Shown: positions 14,151 to 25,763 of the stretch, in pieces
Numbering within the stretch: position 1 is the first letter of the stretch
Layout: each line of letters starts with the position of its first letter
Source: Phoronis australis
Taxonomy: Eukaryota; Phoronida; Phoronidae
DNA length: 64,000 bases
Assembly: GCA_002633005.1 (NCBI GenBank)
Contig: NMRA01000078.1
Coordinates: forward strand, 1,029,508 to 1,093,507
Direction: 5' to 3'
The notes under the pieces: generated by a model
The model's input: only the letters and a program-made list of their open reading frames with translations
Told to the model about the DNA's origin: nothing
The model's database searches: none
Program-made: the position numbers and the translations under genes

Positions 14151-15316
14151 ATTATTGGTCGAGACCATGTTCTGTGTATGAAATCAGACATGGCACGACC
14201 AGTCAACTTGCTAAGTCAGATCACAGACAATAACGAGATGCGATTTCTTTGTAAGCCTATGAATTACATCTGTTTTTATCGAGGAAAGTTTGAGAGTAAT
14301 TTCATAACGATGAATGGTCAAAATCAAAAGTTTTTTTGTGGCGGAAGGTGGAAATTAAAACCATTTTCAGTGCCATTACAGAGGTATCAGGTGTAGTTTC
14401 AAGTTAATCGCTGGTGGTGACGTCATTAAAAAGTTACGCTGAGTGGAATCGAGTGCTGTCAGGGTCTGTGTTGGTATTAAATATTGATCAGTTGTGGATC
14501 AAATGAAAAACGACAGTCCTAATTATTATACTTAGATACAGCTGAGCTTGAATGTCAAATTCAATTCCTTCAACATGATTCCAGTTTAACAAGAAGAGCC
14601 TTGTCTGTGTCTGTTTTGTGGCAATGCCTGAGGCAGAGCCGTGGGGGGGGGGTTTGAGCGGGTTAACTAATTTTGTATTGCTACATTGGGGGAATACTAA
14701 GTAGTCCTGGGTGTCTGCACATTGTGAGATGGTAGTGACATCTGGTGGCATTGTTGAACCACTGCCTGCTAGTTATAGTAGTTCTTTCAATAGTCGTACA
14801 AAATTAGATGTAGTCTTTCGGTAGACTAGTGCAGATGAATGGGTAGGGACTATTAAGTGCACTTGTACATAAATACGGAGTTTATTTATTCCTTTAGTAC
14901 TCTGCACTCTAGTCCAATGCACTCTAGTCCAATGCCTAGTGTTGAAGAATTAGTTAGTGCATTACTGCGGACGACTTGTTGGTAATGATATCTTGTCTTA
15001 ATAACAAAACCGTTGGGAATATGTGACATGACATGCTTCCGAGATGGAAAGAAATCTTAATGTCTGTTGTCACTACTATGCTACAACACTAGACAGACTT
15101 GATTGATTAATTGATTGATTTTTCAATTGGCCTCAGAAGTAATGCAGTACCACACAATAAATATTAAATACTATTCTGAACAAAGACTGAGATGAACTTA
15201 AAGTAAGAATGACAAATAAGACCAAGGTACAAGTAAAAAATAACTAAAGGACAATCGATGTACGGATGATGCAAATAGGTAGAAATTCTTCAATTTGGGA
15301 AAAAAGTAGTTAGAAA
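14151..15316. other. Non-coding stretch
   Basis: Contains a G10 run at about 14642-14651 and a short duplicated 'gcactctagtccaat' near 14905-14935. No gene seen. Confidence 0.4.
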
Positions 15317-15480
15317 AATTGCCATATTTCTATTTTTCAGAGGAGTTCCACTTTGTTCCAAATTTTGTTTGGTAAGCTACGCCATACAAACCATGTCAAA
15401 ATTGTCCTGAAAATTTATTTTTCTTGAGAAATTTGACAAAACGAAATTTCACATGTCCACTTGCTTCTAAAAGAGGGCAA
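15317..15480. repeat. Dispersed repeat, copy 1
   Basis: The string around 'tttctatttttcag', then 'aaattttgtttggtaa', 'catacaaacca' and 'ttgagaaat' recurs in the same order at about 60048-60240. This indicates an old dispersed element of unknown class. Confidence 0.5.
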
Positions 15481-16204
15481 TGAAAAATTTTCTGCGTAAT
15501 AATAGCACTGGCAAAAATGGCTAACGTTGATTTCCCCACGATATCTGAAATGTGTTGAACTGAACTAATCTGAGAACTCGGCAAATTATTTGCTGCCCAA
15601 TGTGCTGTGCCATGTTTTAAGGGACTTTTGGTGATGGTCAGCAACAGTACTGTGCGACAGGCTTTAATTTTAACTTCTTGAGGGCATGCTCAAGATTTTG
15701 AGGGTTACTGAGTGTGTCATGCGTTACCTTTCTAATACATCTGGCAGCTTTGCTTTCAGTTGCAAACATTTGACATTGAAATCTTTAGTGTTTTGAGAGC
15801 ACAAACATGGCAGCCTCTTCACACAGTTACAAAGTGTGGTGTGTAAGAATAACCTTGTGGACTGGGACTAAATGTAGTTTGTTCATTCTTGGACGTGTTA
15901 GGAAAAATTTCTGCTACACAACAGTGAGAACTTAAAGGCATGACTTTTGCAAAGAGTATGATGAAAGAAATGTAAAATCGCACTGTATAAAATCCCAACT
16001 CAAGAACGCCGAATTGTGAACAGCACCTACTTCATTGCCATCTAGCAACAAAACGTATTGCATGTCGCCACCTTATAGTTAGACTGGCTTATTGAATTGC
16101 TGATAGATATTTTTGTGCTAGTAACATTGTCTTGCCCAAATGTACCAATTCTTGTTGTGGAATTTTTATTTAAACTACGCTGAATCCATCAGAGTTGCAT
16201 TTTT
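15481..16204. other. Non-coding stretch
   Basis: Nothing recognised on either strand. Confidence 0.35.
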
Positions 16205-17962
16205 ATGCGCCCACATATTTTATATGTGTACACATTATGCCGTCATCTCCGTCCTTTTGTCTGTCTGTCCTGTTTCTGTGCGGCGTTTGTCGGGCGTCCG
16301 GCATCCGATGCTCTATCACCAAAACCCTTTGATATACGTTCATGAAATTTGGCACATATGTTCCTTTCATGAATGGGACGACATGAGCAAACTTTTGGAC
16401 GGATCCGACTACTGGTGTGCCTCTTAGCGGCAATTTTTGTTTTTTACGCTTACCTAGTATATCTTCAAAGGACCTCTACCTATTTTCATAAAATTTGACA
16501 TTTAGGCATGTATTAGTGAGATGACGCTATCCTTTTGTTTTCGGATGGATTCGACGAAGTTTGCGCCACCTAGTGGCCATTTTCGCTGTTTTCGAATCTT
16601 ATTTTTTGGCATCCACCACTCTGTCAACCAAACCTCTCTAAGGATGATTGTTAAATTTGGCATATATGTTTTTACTATGAAAAGGACGGCTGGCGATGAT
16701 TTTCTGGTGATTTCGTCTACTGTGGCGCCTCCTAGTGGTAATTCTTTTTGCACCCATGGCTGTATCTCCTAAACCGTTGGCAGGATCTTTACTAAATTTA
16801 CCAAGTCTATTTATATGATGTTGACAATGGATGACGATGACTTTTGGATGCATCTGACTACCGGTGTGCCCCCTAGTGGTAGTTTAATTTTTTACGTTTA
16901 CCTCTGTATCTTCAAAGGTCCTCAACATATTGTCATAAAATGTGGCGTATCTATTAGTGAGATGACGCTTTCATCCCGTTTTTGGATGGATTTGACGTAG
17001 TTTGTGCTACCTATAGCCAGTTTTACTGTTTTTAGTCTGTTTTTTTGGCATCCAGCCCTCTATAAACCAAACGGCTCTAACGACTATTGTGAAAATTGGC
17101 ATGTATGTTCTCACTACAAAGCTGTCGATGATTTTTTGACGATTTTGACTACTGTGGTGCCTCCTAGTGGCAGTTTTGATTTTTTGCGCCCATGGCTGTA
17201 TCTCCTAAGCTGTTTACAGGATCTTTGCTAAATTTTGTAAGTGTATTTATGATATGTTCACAACAGATGACAACAACTTTCGGAAGGATTTGACTTCCAC
17301 TGTGTCCCCTAGTGGCAATTTTAGTTTATTAGGTTTACCTCTGTATCTTCAATGGTCCTCAACAGATTTTCAGAAAATTTGAATTTGTGCGTCTATTGAT
17401 GAGATGAGGCTATCCTCCTGTTTTCGGATGGAATCAACATACGTTGCGCCACCTAGTGGCCATTATTCCTGTTTTCGAGTCTGTTTTTTGGCGTCCATCC
17501 CTTGATCAACCAAACCATTCTAAGGATGTTTTGAAAATTTGCGTGTATGTTCTCAGTGTGAAGATGGCAGTTGACTATAACGTATTCAACTACTGTGGTG
17601 CCTCCCAGTGATAGTTTTGTTTTGTTTTGCGCCCATAGCTGCATCTCCTTAACACACTGCATGATCTTTATTAAATTTAGTAATTGTATTTATATGAAGC
17701 TAACATCAGACGACGTCTTTCAGGCCGATCCAATGAACGCTGTGCCCCATAGTGGCAATTTCATTTTTTCCGTTTGCCTTCGTTTCTCTGAAGTTCCTTG
17801 ACAAATTTTTATGAAATTTGGTAAATAGCTTTCTATTAAAAAAGCAATGCCCTTTTTTGTTTTCAGGTGGATTGGATGTTTTTGCGCCACCTAATGGCTG
17901 TTTTTATGAAACAAATAAACAACCGTAGAAGCACACCGTTTGCGGTGCATTCGTGGGCACAT
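16205..17962 (+). mobile_element. Periodic CCTAGTGGC element, copy 1
   Basis: The left end ATGCGCCCAC and right end GTGGGCACAT form a 10-bp imperfect TIR, flanked by T-runs. The interior is about eleven degenerate units, each carrying a CCTAGTGGC-type core (for example near 16570, 16730, 16870, 17160, 17308, 17452). Cores are spaced about 140-160 bp. Three unit types alternate, recognisable by 'gtgccccctagtggcaat', 'gcgccacctagtggccat' and 'gtgcctcctagtggcagt'. Two further copies lie at 41584-42500 and 48557-50253, all in the same orientation. No transposase is readable. Confidence 0.75.
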
Positions 17963-18215
17963 TTCAATGCTCACCGTTGCTCTTGTTCGTTCAGTGTGCT
18001 AAACTAGTTTTTACCTGATGCAAGCATACAAAATTATTATTTAGGAAATGTATGTCTCTGCACTCAACCTATGTCATCGTTCCCAGACATTTTCCAACTC
18101 ATCAAGTGAATTGTGCAGTGTATGTGAAGCTTTCTGCTGGTCCAGAGTGAACATTTCTACAAGAGCAATTCTTTGACATATTGGATTGGGGTGACAAATT
18201 CTAATCTTTAAATGG
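17963..18215. other. Short non-coding gap
   Basis: No feature seen between two repeats. Confidence 0.35.
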
Positions 18216-18285
18216 GTAGCGCACCACAGGGGGGCTAGATAGGGCTATAGCCCCCCCACTTTTTTAGCGCTGCGCCACCCATGCT
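18216..18285. repeat. Dispersed GC-rich repeat, copy 1
   Basis: The pattern 'cacagggg…ctatagccccc…cactttttt…gctgcgcc…cc' is shared with 51545-51610. It contains a short inverted repeat around 'gggctatagccc'. Confidence 0.5.
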
Positions 18286-19769
18286 TAGTCCATGAATGAT
18301 GTCGGGTGCTTGTATTTACATGCTGAGATAAAAATGTTGTGGGCACTGAGTAGCGAGAATTTACTTTAAACTCCATTTGTCTAGTTCTATGGACATATAT
18401 ACTGAAGATTTTAAAGACGTTAGAATCGGGAAGATGTGTCTTTAATGTTTGACACTAAAGCTTGAACACCATATGCAAGCATGTTTCCAAAATTTCGTTT
18501 TAATTATGTCTGGTGTCTAGTGACCTATACCCCTATTTCTTGCCAATGGTCTGTCATTTCCATTGTTTTGATTTGATTAAAATGCTGTTCACACTTGGTG
18601 GTTCCAATAAGACCTTTAAAATGTCAAGCCTCTGCATAAAATGATGGTACAGCTATCTTTCTTCTGTCTTATAATAACATGGGCATCACAGTCTGACACA
18701 GACGCTTGTTTACTTGAAATAAATATACAGGGTCTACCAAAAATGTTCGCTAAAATTCTAAACTAGAACCACAGGATGGTTTATTGCAGACTATTGGTGC
18801 TTTTTTATTGCAGCGATCCCAGTTAGTTTTGCGGTGTTTTGAAATATCGGTGTTGAGTAACTTCAATTTTTTTGCTAGTTTGGCACCAAACTGAACCGTT
18901 CGTACCATTCCATTGCAGATATCAAAAAGCTGATGACAGACCATGTCTGCGTAAAAAGACCTGTGTCAATTTCTGTTTTTGGAAATAATGTTCGATATGA
19001 ACATAGTATGCCGTCTGTGAGAAGTCCTTGTTCTGCACAGCAATGACAGAATAAGCCGTGCCTAGGTTGAAAAATGCGCACGTGGTTTTGCTGCAATTAA
19101 TGCCACCTGTGACACCTTACCTAACGTCTGTGGTAAAAGAAACCTTGGTGTTCATGGATGGTGAAAAACACCTTCACTTCCCACTAAAGTCATTTCCCGG
19201 TATTCATATTTCTGAGTTAAGATTTTTGATACACCCTATACGTAACATTTTTGTCTTGTAGCTTAATGATTTGTCACCTGTCTCAAGTTGGCATTTTGGC
19301 TTTGTGCCAACCTTTTCAACAAGTTAATTAGCCATCAAAGGCGAATGGAACAAGTAAAAAGTGATATCCCAGGCCCTGGAGCAGCTTGCCAATTTCCGTG
19401 TCAATTACCAGAGTGTTCATTGTTCAACTGTAAAAGTTTATAAAGCATTAGAAGGACAAGTGTCAATATAATTTTGCTGTAAACTAGCAATTAGCACAAC
19501 TGCAGTGAACTGCATGTGGAACAAAGCCATCTCAATGTGCGGCATTGTGGGTAAAGCATTACAGAATCTGAGTGGCGCTTTGGTATTTCGGGGTATGTCT
19601 ACGGATTGGCATACGCAGCCCAGATAATATTCAGTATGCTAAGTCTAAGTATCACTTTCAAACATGGGCCAAACAAGCACTGGCATTATTAACCGCTTCT
19701 TTTGCAAGAAACTTAGGAAATGCTTGCATGGCTACCGCTTGCCAAATGTGACCATGTAGTTTTCAAGCT
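18286..19769. other. Non-coding stretch
   Basis: No gene or repeat recognised. Small opposing ORFs at 18750-19261 are not supported by any motif. Confidence 0.35.
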
Positions 19770-19855
19770 GCCAAATGTGAAACGAACTCGCCAAATGTGA
19801 AACGAACTCGCCAAATGTGAAACGAACTCGCCAAATGTGAAACGAACTCGCCAAA
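19770..19855. repeat. 20-bp tandem array, four copies
   Basis: Four near-identical head-to-tail copies of gccaaatgtgaaacgaactc. The minus-strand ORFs over it merely read through the repeat. Confidence 0.9.
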
Positions 19856-21959
19856 AGGAAACCCCATGTGTGGCAGCCCCTATTGCAAAAGTTTTGTTTG
19901 TAGTATAAAAATAGTGACAAATTATGCGTTCAATGACCAACGCATTGTGTATGAGAAAAAATGCTATCAATTTAAGCTCGGAAACCACCACAAAGTTCAA
20001 AGCAAATTACAGTTGAATTGACATCTGTCCGACTTCTTCTGGCTTGGTTTCAGCTTGCAAAAAATGGTGACATCTTTGTGATTCAAGATTTTTACCAAGT
20101 CGCCAAACAAAATCACATTGTCAAGATACAGGTCACCAAATTGAGCCCTGATTGATGTTGTTTCATAGCCTTGCCTGTTCTTAATTACAGGTGACACCTC
20201 CAGGTAACATCAGTCACTGCGTTGTTTCTCAAGATTGCAAGAGAGGTAAGTGTACAATTCATCACGATTTTGTATCTTTTTTGACTTTACCTTAATACCG
20301 TGTGATGCAATAACACTGAAGTCCATCTCATAGTCGCTGGGTGGAACTGGAGACCATCATCGGAGTTGTCAGTATGACTGGTTTTTGGAGGAACTTTGGC
20401 GATCATGACAAGAAAACAGAGAATTTTAGGTTTTTACGCTTTTCTACTTGTTGTTCAAAAGTAAAAAGTAACTGTGCAATTTGAAAAGTGTGTTAGATTT
20501 TCATGCTACCAATGAAAATTGTGATAGGTTTTCATGCTAACATTACTTTTACCTGTATCTCAAAAGCGACGACCAAATTGAGACCTGTAATTGTGTTGCA
20601 GGTCCACACTGTATGTAGTGCATTTAAGTTTTCTCACCATAGAAATGGTAATTTATGGCCTGCGTTCAGAATGCGTAAGGGCTTGGTGCCCTATCACATG
20701 CATGTGCAGTGCATATTATTGAGCCAAACCTAGGCCATGACAATCTGGCAACTGCAGTGGAGGTCAGTTCTGATCGAGAGTCACATACAGATGAGCTGGT
20801 TGAAAAGTTTGGAAATCATGATTGAAGGACTAAATTCTTAGTAATTGTAGGCGACATGTTATATTTCAAATCTGGATTGTCGGTGGGCTTAAGTGACAAA
20901 ATGTCGCTTAATGACTTTATTAACAAAAGAAAGAAGTTTTCAAGTTATGTTTGTCCGCCATCTTATGAGTAGAAATCTTTTGTTTTCGGTCTGAAACAGC
21001 AGTGTCGTAAGAACCAATCTCGTGGCGTTATATGTAAAGGTAAAATGGTATGTAGAATCTGAAGCTCTTTTTTTTCTTCATTATCTTGGATTTTTAGTTT
21101 ACACCAAACGGACGGTGTCAACCATAATCATAATAAAGGTTATTCAAATAATTGCCAAAAATGCCTTTTTCCCATTTTCATTTTTTCCATTTTCAAAATG
21201 TTTTCCATTTTCAAGAGCTTCTACTTACATTGCTGTGATCTCGCAATTGTTCAGAACTTTATCCAACGGCTGCTGTGGAACCAATCTTGAACAAGGAAAA
21301 GCATTTAACCATAATTATAACTATACTGTCTGGTAAATTTGCCTTCTTGCGCTAATCGCCATGACAACCTCAGACAACTTTGTTTTCGCATTTGATTCCG
21401 GGATCAACACATATGGTGCTTTGTCATTGAAGGCTAAATTGTGTCCCCTCTGCATATTTAATGTCTTAAATACCATTGATGGGTTTTTGTTTCTCACAAG
21501 GATGTGGTACTCCACTTCTTTTTGTGGAGTGTTTTTTTCTGTTTCCTGCATAACTGTGAATCACGTTAGGTAATGTATCCATGGCCTCGGGTTTTCACAA
21601 GATAATGCAAAAAATTAGTGCCCGACGCATGCCAATTTCACGTAAAACTGCCTTCATGTTTATAGTGGAAATCCATGAAGTTTTGTTATTTGTTAGAAAT
21701 GGCCTTGACCCACTAAAGGCTAAGTAATTCCCACTATGCATTTTTAGCTTCTTAAATGCATTAAGTGTTAAATGTTCATATTGTTCGTGAGAAAAAACGT
21801 GGTGGTCATGTTTTTTTAAAGAGTGCCTTTGCTCTCCGTGTACACTTCGGAATCACATTATACAACGAATCAATAGCCTTGGTTTGGTTTTCACAAGATA
21901 TTATAAGTACTGAAGCCAGACGCATGTGAGTTTCAGCAGAAACTAGTAGGGATCTGCAA
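19856..21959. other. Non-coding stretch
   Basis: No coding exon supported. A 'ccattttca' iteration at about 21173-21215 explains the F/P/S-rich ORF at 21022. Confidence 0.4.
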
Positions 21960-22065
21960 CGTAAAGTCACCCCTAACTTTTCAAAAATTTTGTTTTTAAA
22001 CACACATACTTGGCTTTTTAGATTTCCCACTTTAAACGCTCTTGCGTTAACCGCAAGATTACATT
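21960..22065. repeat. Diverged fragment like the right end of the 23620-25003 element
   Basis: Shares 'cttttcaaaaattttg', then a 'cttggctt' block, then 'ttttagatt', then 'ttaa-cgc' in the same order as 24895-24985. The terminal repeat itself is not preserved. Confidence 0.4.
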
Positions 22066-23364
22066 GCTTGTTTAGTCGAAATAACTTTTGTCTGTAATGA
22101 CGGGTAGTTAACGGTCGTCATGGTTACGGTAAGGTGTACCAGTATTTTTTGCTTGTACCTAAACGTGTTCTGTCATTTCCATAATATGTACACATTAAAG
22201 CACACTTCATCAATGTACAATACCGAGATATGAGTAATACAGATTTTTTTGCAATCACCATATTCTGAGTCAATGTAAGTATTTGTGTTTTGAGGCGTGG
22301 TAATATTAATTAATTAAATAAGTGTGATATCACTTTCCAACGCCCAGTGAGAGCACCTGGGGTGAGATACTTTAATGACCGTAATTTTTTTTTTTGTTAG
22401 CAAGAATTGCTTTGTGAGCAAAACCATGGGTCGGTTCTTTCTGTTCAGGGTGTTAAGTCAAGCAAAAGTGATACACAAGAGTCTTGGGGTATTTTAATGG
22501 GAGGTTCAACGAGGAGATGAAATTTTAGGCCATCTCAAAAATTTTCAATAATCTATTGAAAGATGTGGTTTTAGTGACAACTGCTGGGTTTTTGTTGTTC
22601 CAGAATCCAAAGTTAAGTTTTGCAATGTTGAGAAGTTGCTGCTGCAGCTATGATTCATGGTAGAGGAAAATTTTTTTAGTTTTGGCGTCAAACGCCGCCA
22701 GTTGCTCAGCTTCTGTGCCGATTTCAAGGATTTTTCAACGACGCCGGTGTTGTACAAGTCAAAAGTAATAAGACTAAATACCGTTTTCTCATTGTGACGG
22801 TTAATTCAATCTGTAAATAGCAAAAATGACTGGTAATAGCTGTTGCGGCAGCAAAAGTCTAATCACAGAATGGGTTTAAGCTGCCTTCAACTTGCCTGTT
22901 AATTCAGTCTTAGTCGTGAGAGAAAACTGTTCTGACGTTGAATTCGGATTCCTCCCAACTGTCGTGACAGGGAATTCTGGGTCATTTTGTTCAAATACTT
23001 TTGGCTCGTACTGTATTTCAAGGTGGAGAGCATCTGAAATTACAGTCTCGGTCTATGTTGTCTGCAATGGAAATTCTCCTTGATTTGAGGCCAGGTTGAG
23101 AAGTGCTTGTTGTATAGAGCATTAGATGGCAGAGAGACAGCTGTGTTATTTGAGTCTGCCGTGTCATTTTACGTAATGTCTATATACTGTATTCACAACT
23201 TACCTGGCGGCCATATTTAAAGCAATTTCCTGTATAGGGCTTCCGGTCAGCGTCGTACAATAACATGTGTTACTGTGTGTACATTGAAACTTGCGAAATT
23301 TGCCAAGATAACGGAAAATACGCCAGAAGGTGAACAGAAAAAGTATAGAAAATTAAGCAGTGGA
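22066..23364. other. Non-coding stretch upstream of the THAP fragment
   Basis: Nothing recognised. The last 150 bp could have held the promoter or start of the THAP gene. Confidence 0.35.
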
Positions 23365-23619
23365 TAACATTGTGCGATGAAGGATTGCACTAACAATCGT
23401 AGGAAACTCTGGAAACTGGAGACTTGTGAATCTCACGGAGTTGTTCACGATGACTGTCCGTGCCCCCTGCTATACCAACTTCACCTGATTCCACAAGACA
23501 AAGATAAAAGGAGATTGTGGTTGTCAGCAACCAATCGAAATGATCCACCAAAATATATCTTTGTATGCTCTGAACATATTTTGGATAAACTGAGATTCCT
23601 GGAACATAAAAAACATGAT
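23365..23619 (+). pseudogene. THAP-type zinc-finger domain, disrupted fragment
   Basis: The frame reads H-C-A-M-K-D-C, an asparagine/arginine-rich stretch, a C…H…C-P-C insert, then LIPQDKDKRRLW and a closing VCSEH. This is the C2CH zinc signature of THAP domains (C-x4-C … C-x2-H) with the typical Pro and Trp between. THAP domains bind DNA and occur in chromatin regulators and in P-element-like transposases. A TAA stop stands directly before the codon for H-C, so the first zinc cysteine has no upstream ATG, and no AG acceptor lies between. The only Met (23377) comes after that Cys. At 23620 the frame runs into a TIR element, so the protein is also cut at its C-terminal side. Best read as a fossil of a THAP gene or THAP transposase. 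Confidence 0.75.
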
Positions 23620-25003
23620 TACCGTACTCATCCGAGTTACGCCCCATGCTCGACTTACTGCCCACCCCCGAAAATTTCAATTTTTCATAAGCGCCCATGC
23701 TCGGCTTACCGTCCACCCCCAATTTTTCATGATCGAGACTTCCGTAAAAGTATCAGTATGCTTCTGTGAAGGTTTGACGCACAAAATTAAGATTCCAAAA
23801 TGTTCGCAACTCGCTTACCTTTCGCTGACAATCAATCAGTTTTAGCGGAATCGGAACCTTTGCCTTACTATGGCGGTAACATATCTGTATTCTCATGCCC
23901 TTTACTGAAGGAAACACAATTATTTCCTTTGGCTCGCGTGCGGAACTCGTGTCGGCATGTACTGATCACTGAGACAACGCTTGTCCAATGTATTTCGTTT
24001 GCAGTTTAAGAACCAGCAAAGCAGTACCTGACACTGCTGATGTCAAGTCCGTGGACAACCTTTCTGTGATTCCCCGTGACAGTACACGAAACATAACACC
24101 ACCCTGAGCATTGAAATAAGAAAAGACATGATCCATTGTGACAAGCCAACTTGCCTTGCTTTTCCGGTCTTGGTTAAACGCATGTTTTTAATGACTTTCA
24201 CTCCAGAGTGACACCAAAATGAAAGCACCCAACCAAAGGCAAGTGCCCCAAAAATCAACTTGTTATTAGCCCAAGTCGAACATTCTGTCCACGTTCTATG
24301 CGGTCAAAATTTTATTTTTTTGAACATTTGATTTGCCTGATGACTTATTACAAGATGTGTTTTTGCTTCATTATTTTGGCAGCTCACCGAGTACCCTTTT
24401 GCCTAATAATAGTATGGTCCGATTGTTGAGCACTGCTTTGAACAACAGCAGTGTTGCCTTTGAGCTCAAAAAGAAATATAATGTATATAAAATGTTACAT
24501 TGTTCAAAGTATTCAATAAGAAGACCTGTCAATCATCAGCAGTGCTTGGTTGCCTAAGTTCAAGCAAATCTTTACACAATCAAGTGCTTCCCTTAAAATA
24601 CACCACGAACTACCGGAGTCTTGTTAGATCTGTCTTTTCTCTCAAGAAACTTGCTCTACTGAATGCATGCCTACCTGTAGGAATACCTCAGTTCTAAGAG
24701 ATAACCAGCAGCGAGGTACGTAAAAACCCAATCAGGCTCAGGATTGCGACGTCACTGTATCGTGTGCGTCAGCCGTCAAAGTCCGTTAGTTCAATCCCCC
24801 GACTTATATTTTAACTAGTATGATTGAAGTCCAACATCAGTGTAACTCCGTTTGGGTAAAATCGGTACTCCGTGCAGTAAGCAACAACTCACGACTTTTC
24901 AAAAATTTTGATTTTAACAGCCCATGCTTGGCTTACCACCCACCCCTGTTTTTTTAGATTCCCAATTTAAGCGCCCTGGGCGGTAACACTGATGAGTACG
25001 GTA
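23620..25003. mobile_element. TIR element related to 1952-4374, inserted next to THAP fragment
   Basis: Left end TACCGTACTCATC and right end GATGAGTACGGTA are perfect 13-bp inverted repeats. Subterminal 'gcgcccatgctcggcttacc' and 'gcgccctgggcggtaac' blocks resemble, in inverse sense, the GGGCGGTTAA blocks of the larger element. Outer TA bases fit a TA target duplication. The 1.4 kb interior has only short ORFs (24333-24557, 24500-24697) with no transposase motif. Confidence 0.65.
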
Positions 25004-25637
25004 GTTCCCAGCCAAAACCATTCTGATCAGTGTGTTCACATTTCAAAGTATCACTCGTGGACCCACTGTTTTCACACCTTAGAAAATATTAATGATGGTC
25101 ATGATTCTAGAGTTACCAAATGAATGGAAATTTCAGAACAGAAAGTCACATTCTAGTTCTGTGTGCTGAGCTATGAGCAATGACCGCATTTATGACTGCT
25201 ATTTTTTGGTGAATTGCCAAGACATTTGGAAAGTTAATGTGATAACATTTTGATGGTGTGGTGCTTTGCGCTATTTCATATAAATAACCAAAAAGGTTGA
25301 TTAACTAGGCAAAATATTAATTGTCCAAAAGGCAAAAAACTGACTACAAAAATTAGAATCAGAAGGGGCAAGAAGGCACAAAAGCAGACGAGCTGACAAC
25401 AAAACTTTGAAGAACAAAGCACAGTCATCAGGTTTAAATATCTGAATGCATTGCTTACCTTTTAAGAACTTTCATGTGAATGAGAGTTCTACTTTTCTAC
25501 TACACGCGTGCTAAAGTTTTCTGCAAGGTGAAGTGTACACATCCTGTAGTATGAGTTATCTCCCCTTGTATACACTGGTAAGTTTGGTGGACCAGTACCC
25601 CTCTAGCATCATTTACTCTGTCCTTTGTTTTCTACAG
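25004..25637. other. Non-coding stretch before first clear receptor exon
   Basis: No exon recognised. Probably intron of the IL-17 receptor-like gene or its 5' flank. Confidence 0.35.
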
Positions 25638-25763
25638 CGGCAAGCGTGTTCCGCCGTTTGCCCAATGCCTGGGACCATGCCTCCTTGCGTGGAATCAACG
25701 GATCGAGAACTGACCGCGTCTACCGTCTCAGTTTCTCATGGTTGCCTCCAGTTCTGGGCGAAG
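25638..25763 (+). CDS. IL-17 receptor-like, ectodomain exon (first recognised)
   Basis: Acceptor ttttctacag and donor GAAG|GTAACT bound a 126-nt exon, phase 1 in and phase 1 out. The frame encodes an N-G-S glycosylation site and the strand DRVYRLSFSWLPPVLGE. Its hydrophobic core followed by W-x-P-P matches the first fibronectin-III-like domain of IL17RD/IL17RA-type receptors. The longer overlapping ORF starting 25533 is in another frame and lacks this pattern. Upstream exons, including the signal peptide, are not identified. Part of a + strand gene whose other exons follow in matching phases to 46483. Confidence 0.65.

Noticed and set aside
16140-17801. Many overlapping ORFs on both strands in the periodic element
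   Set aside because: They read through repeated non-coding units; the frames change from unit to unit.
19713-20000. Minus-strand ORFs with repeated peptide
   Set aside because: They only translate the 20-bp tandem array.
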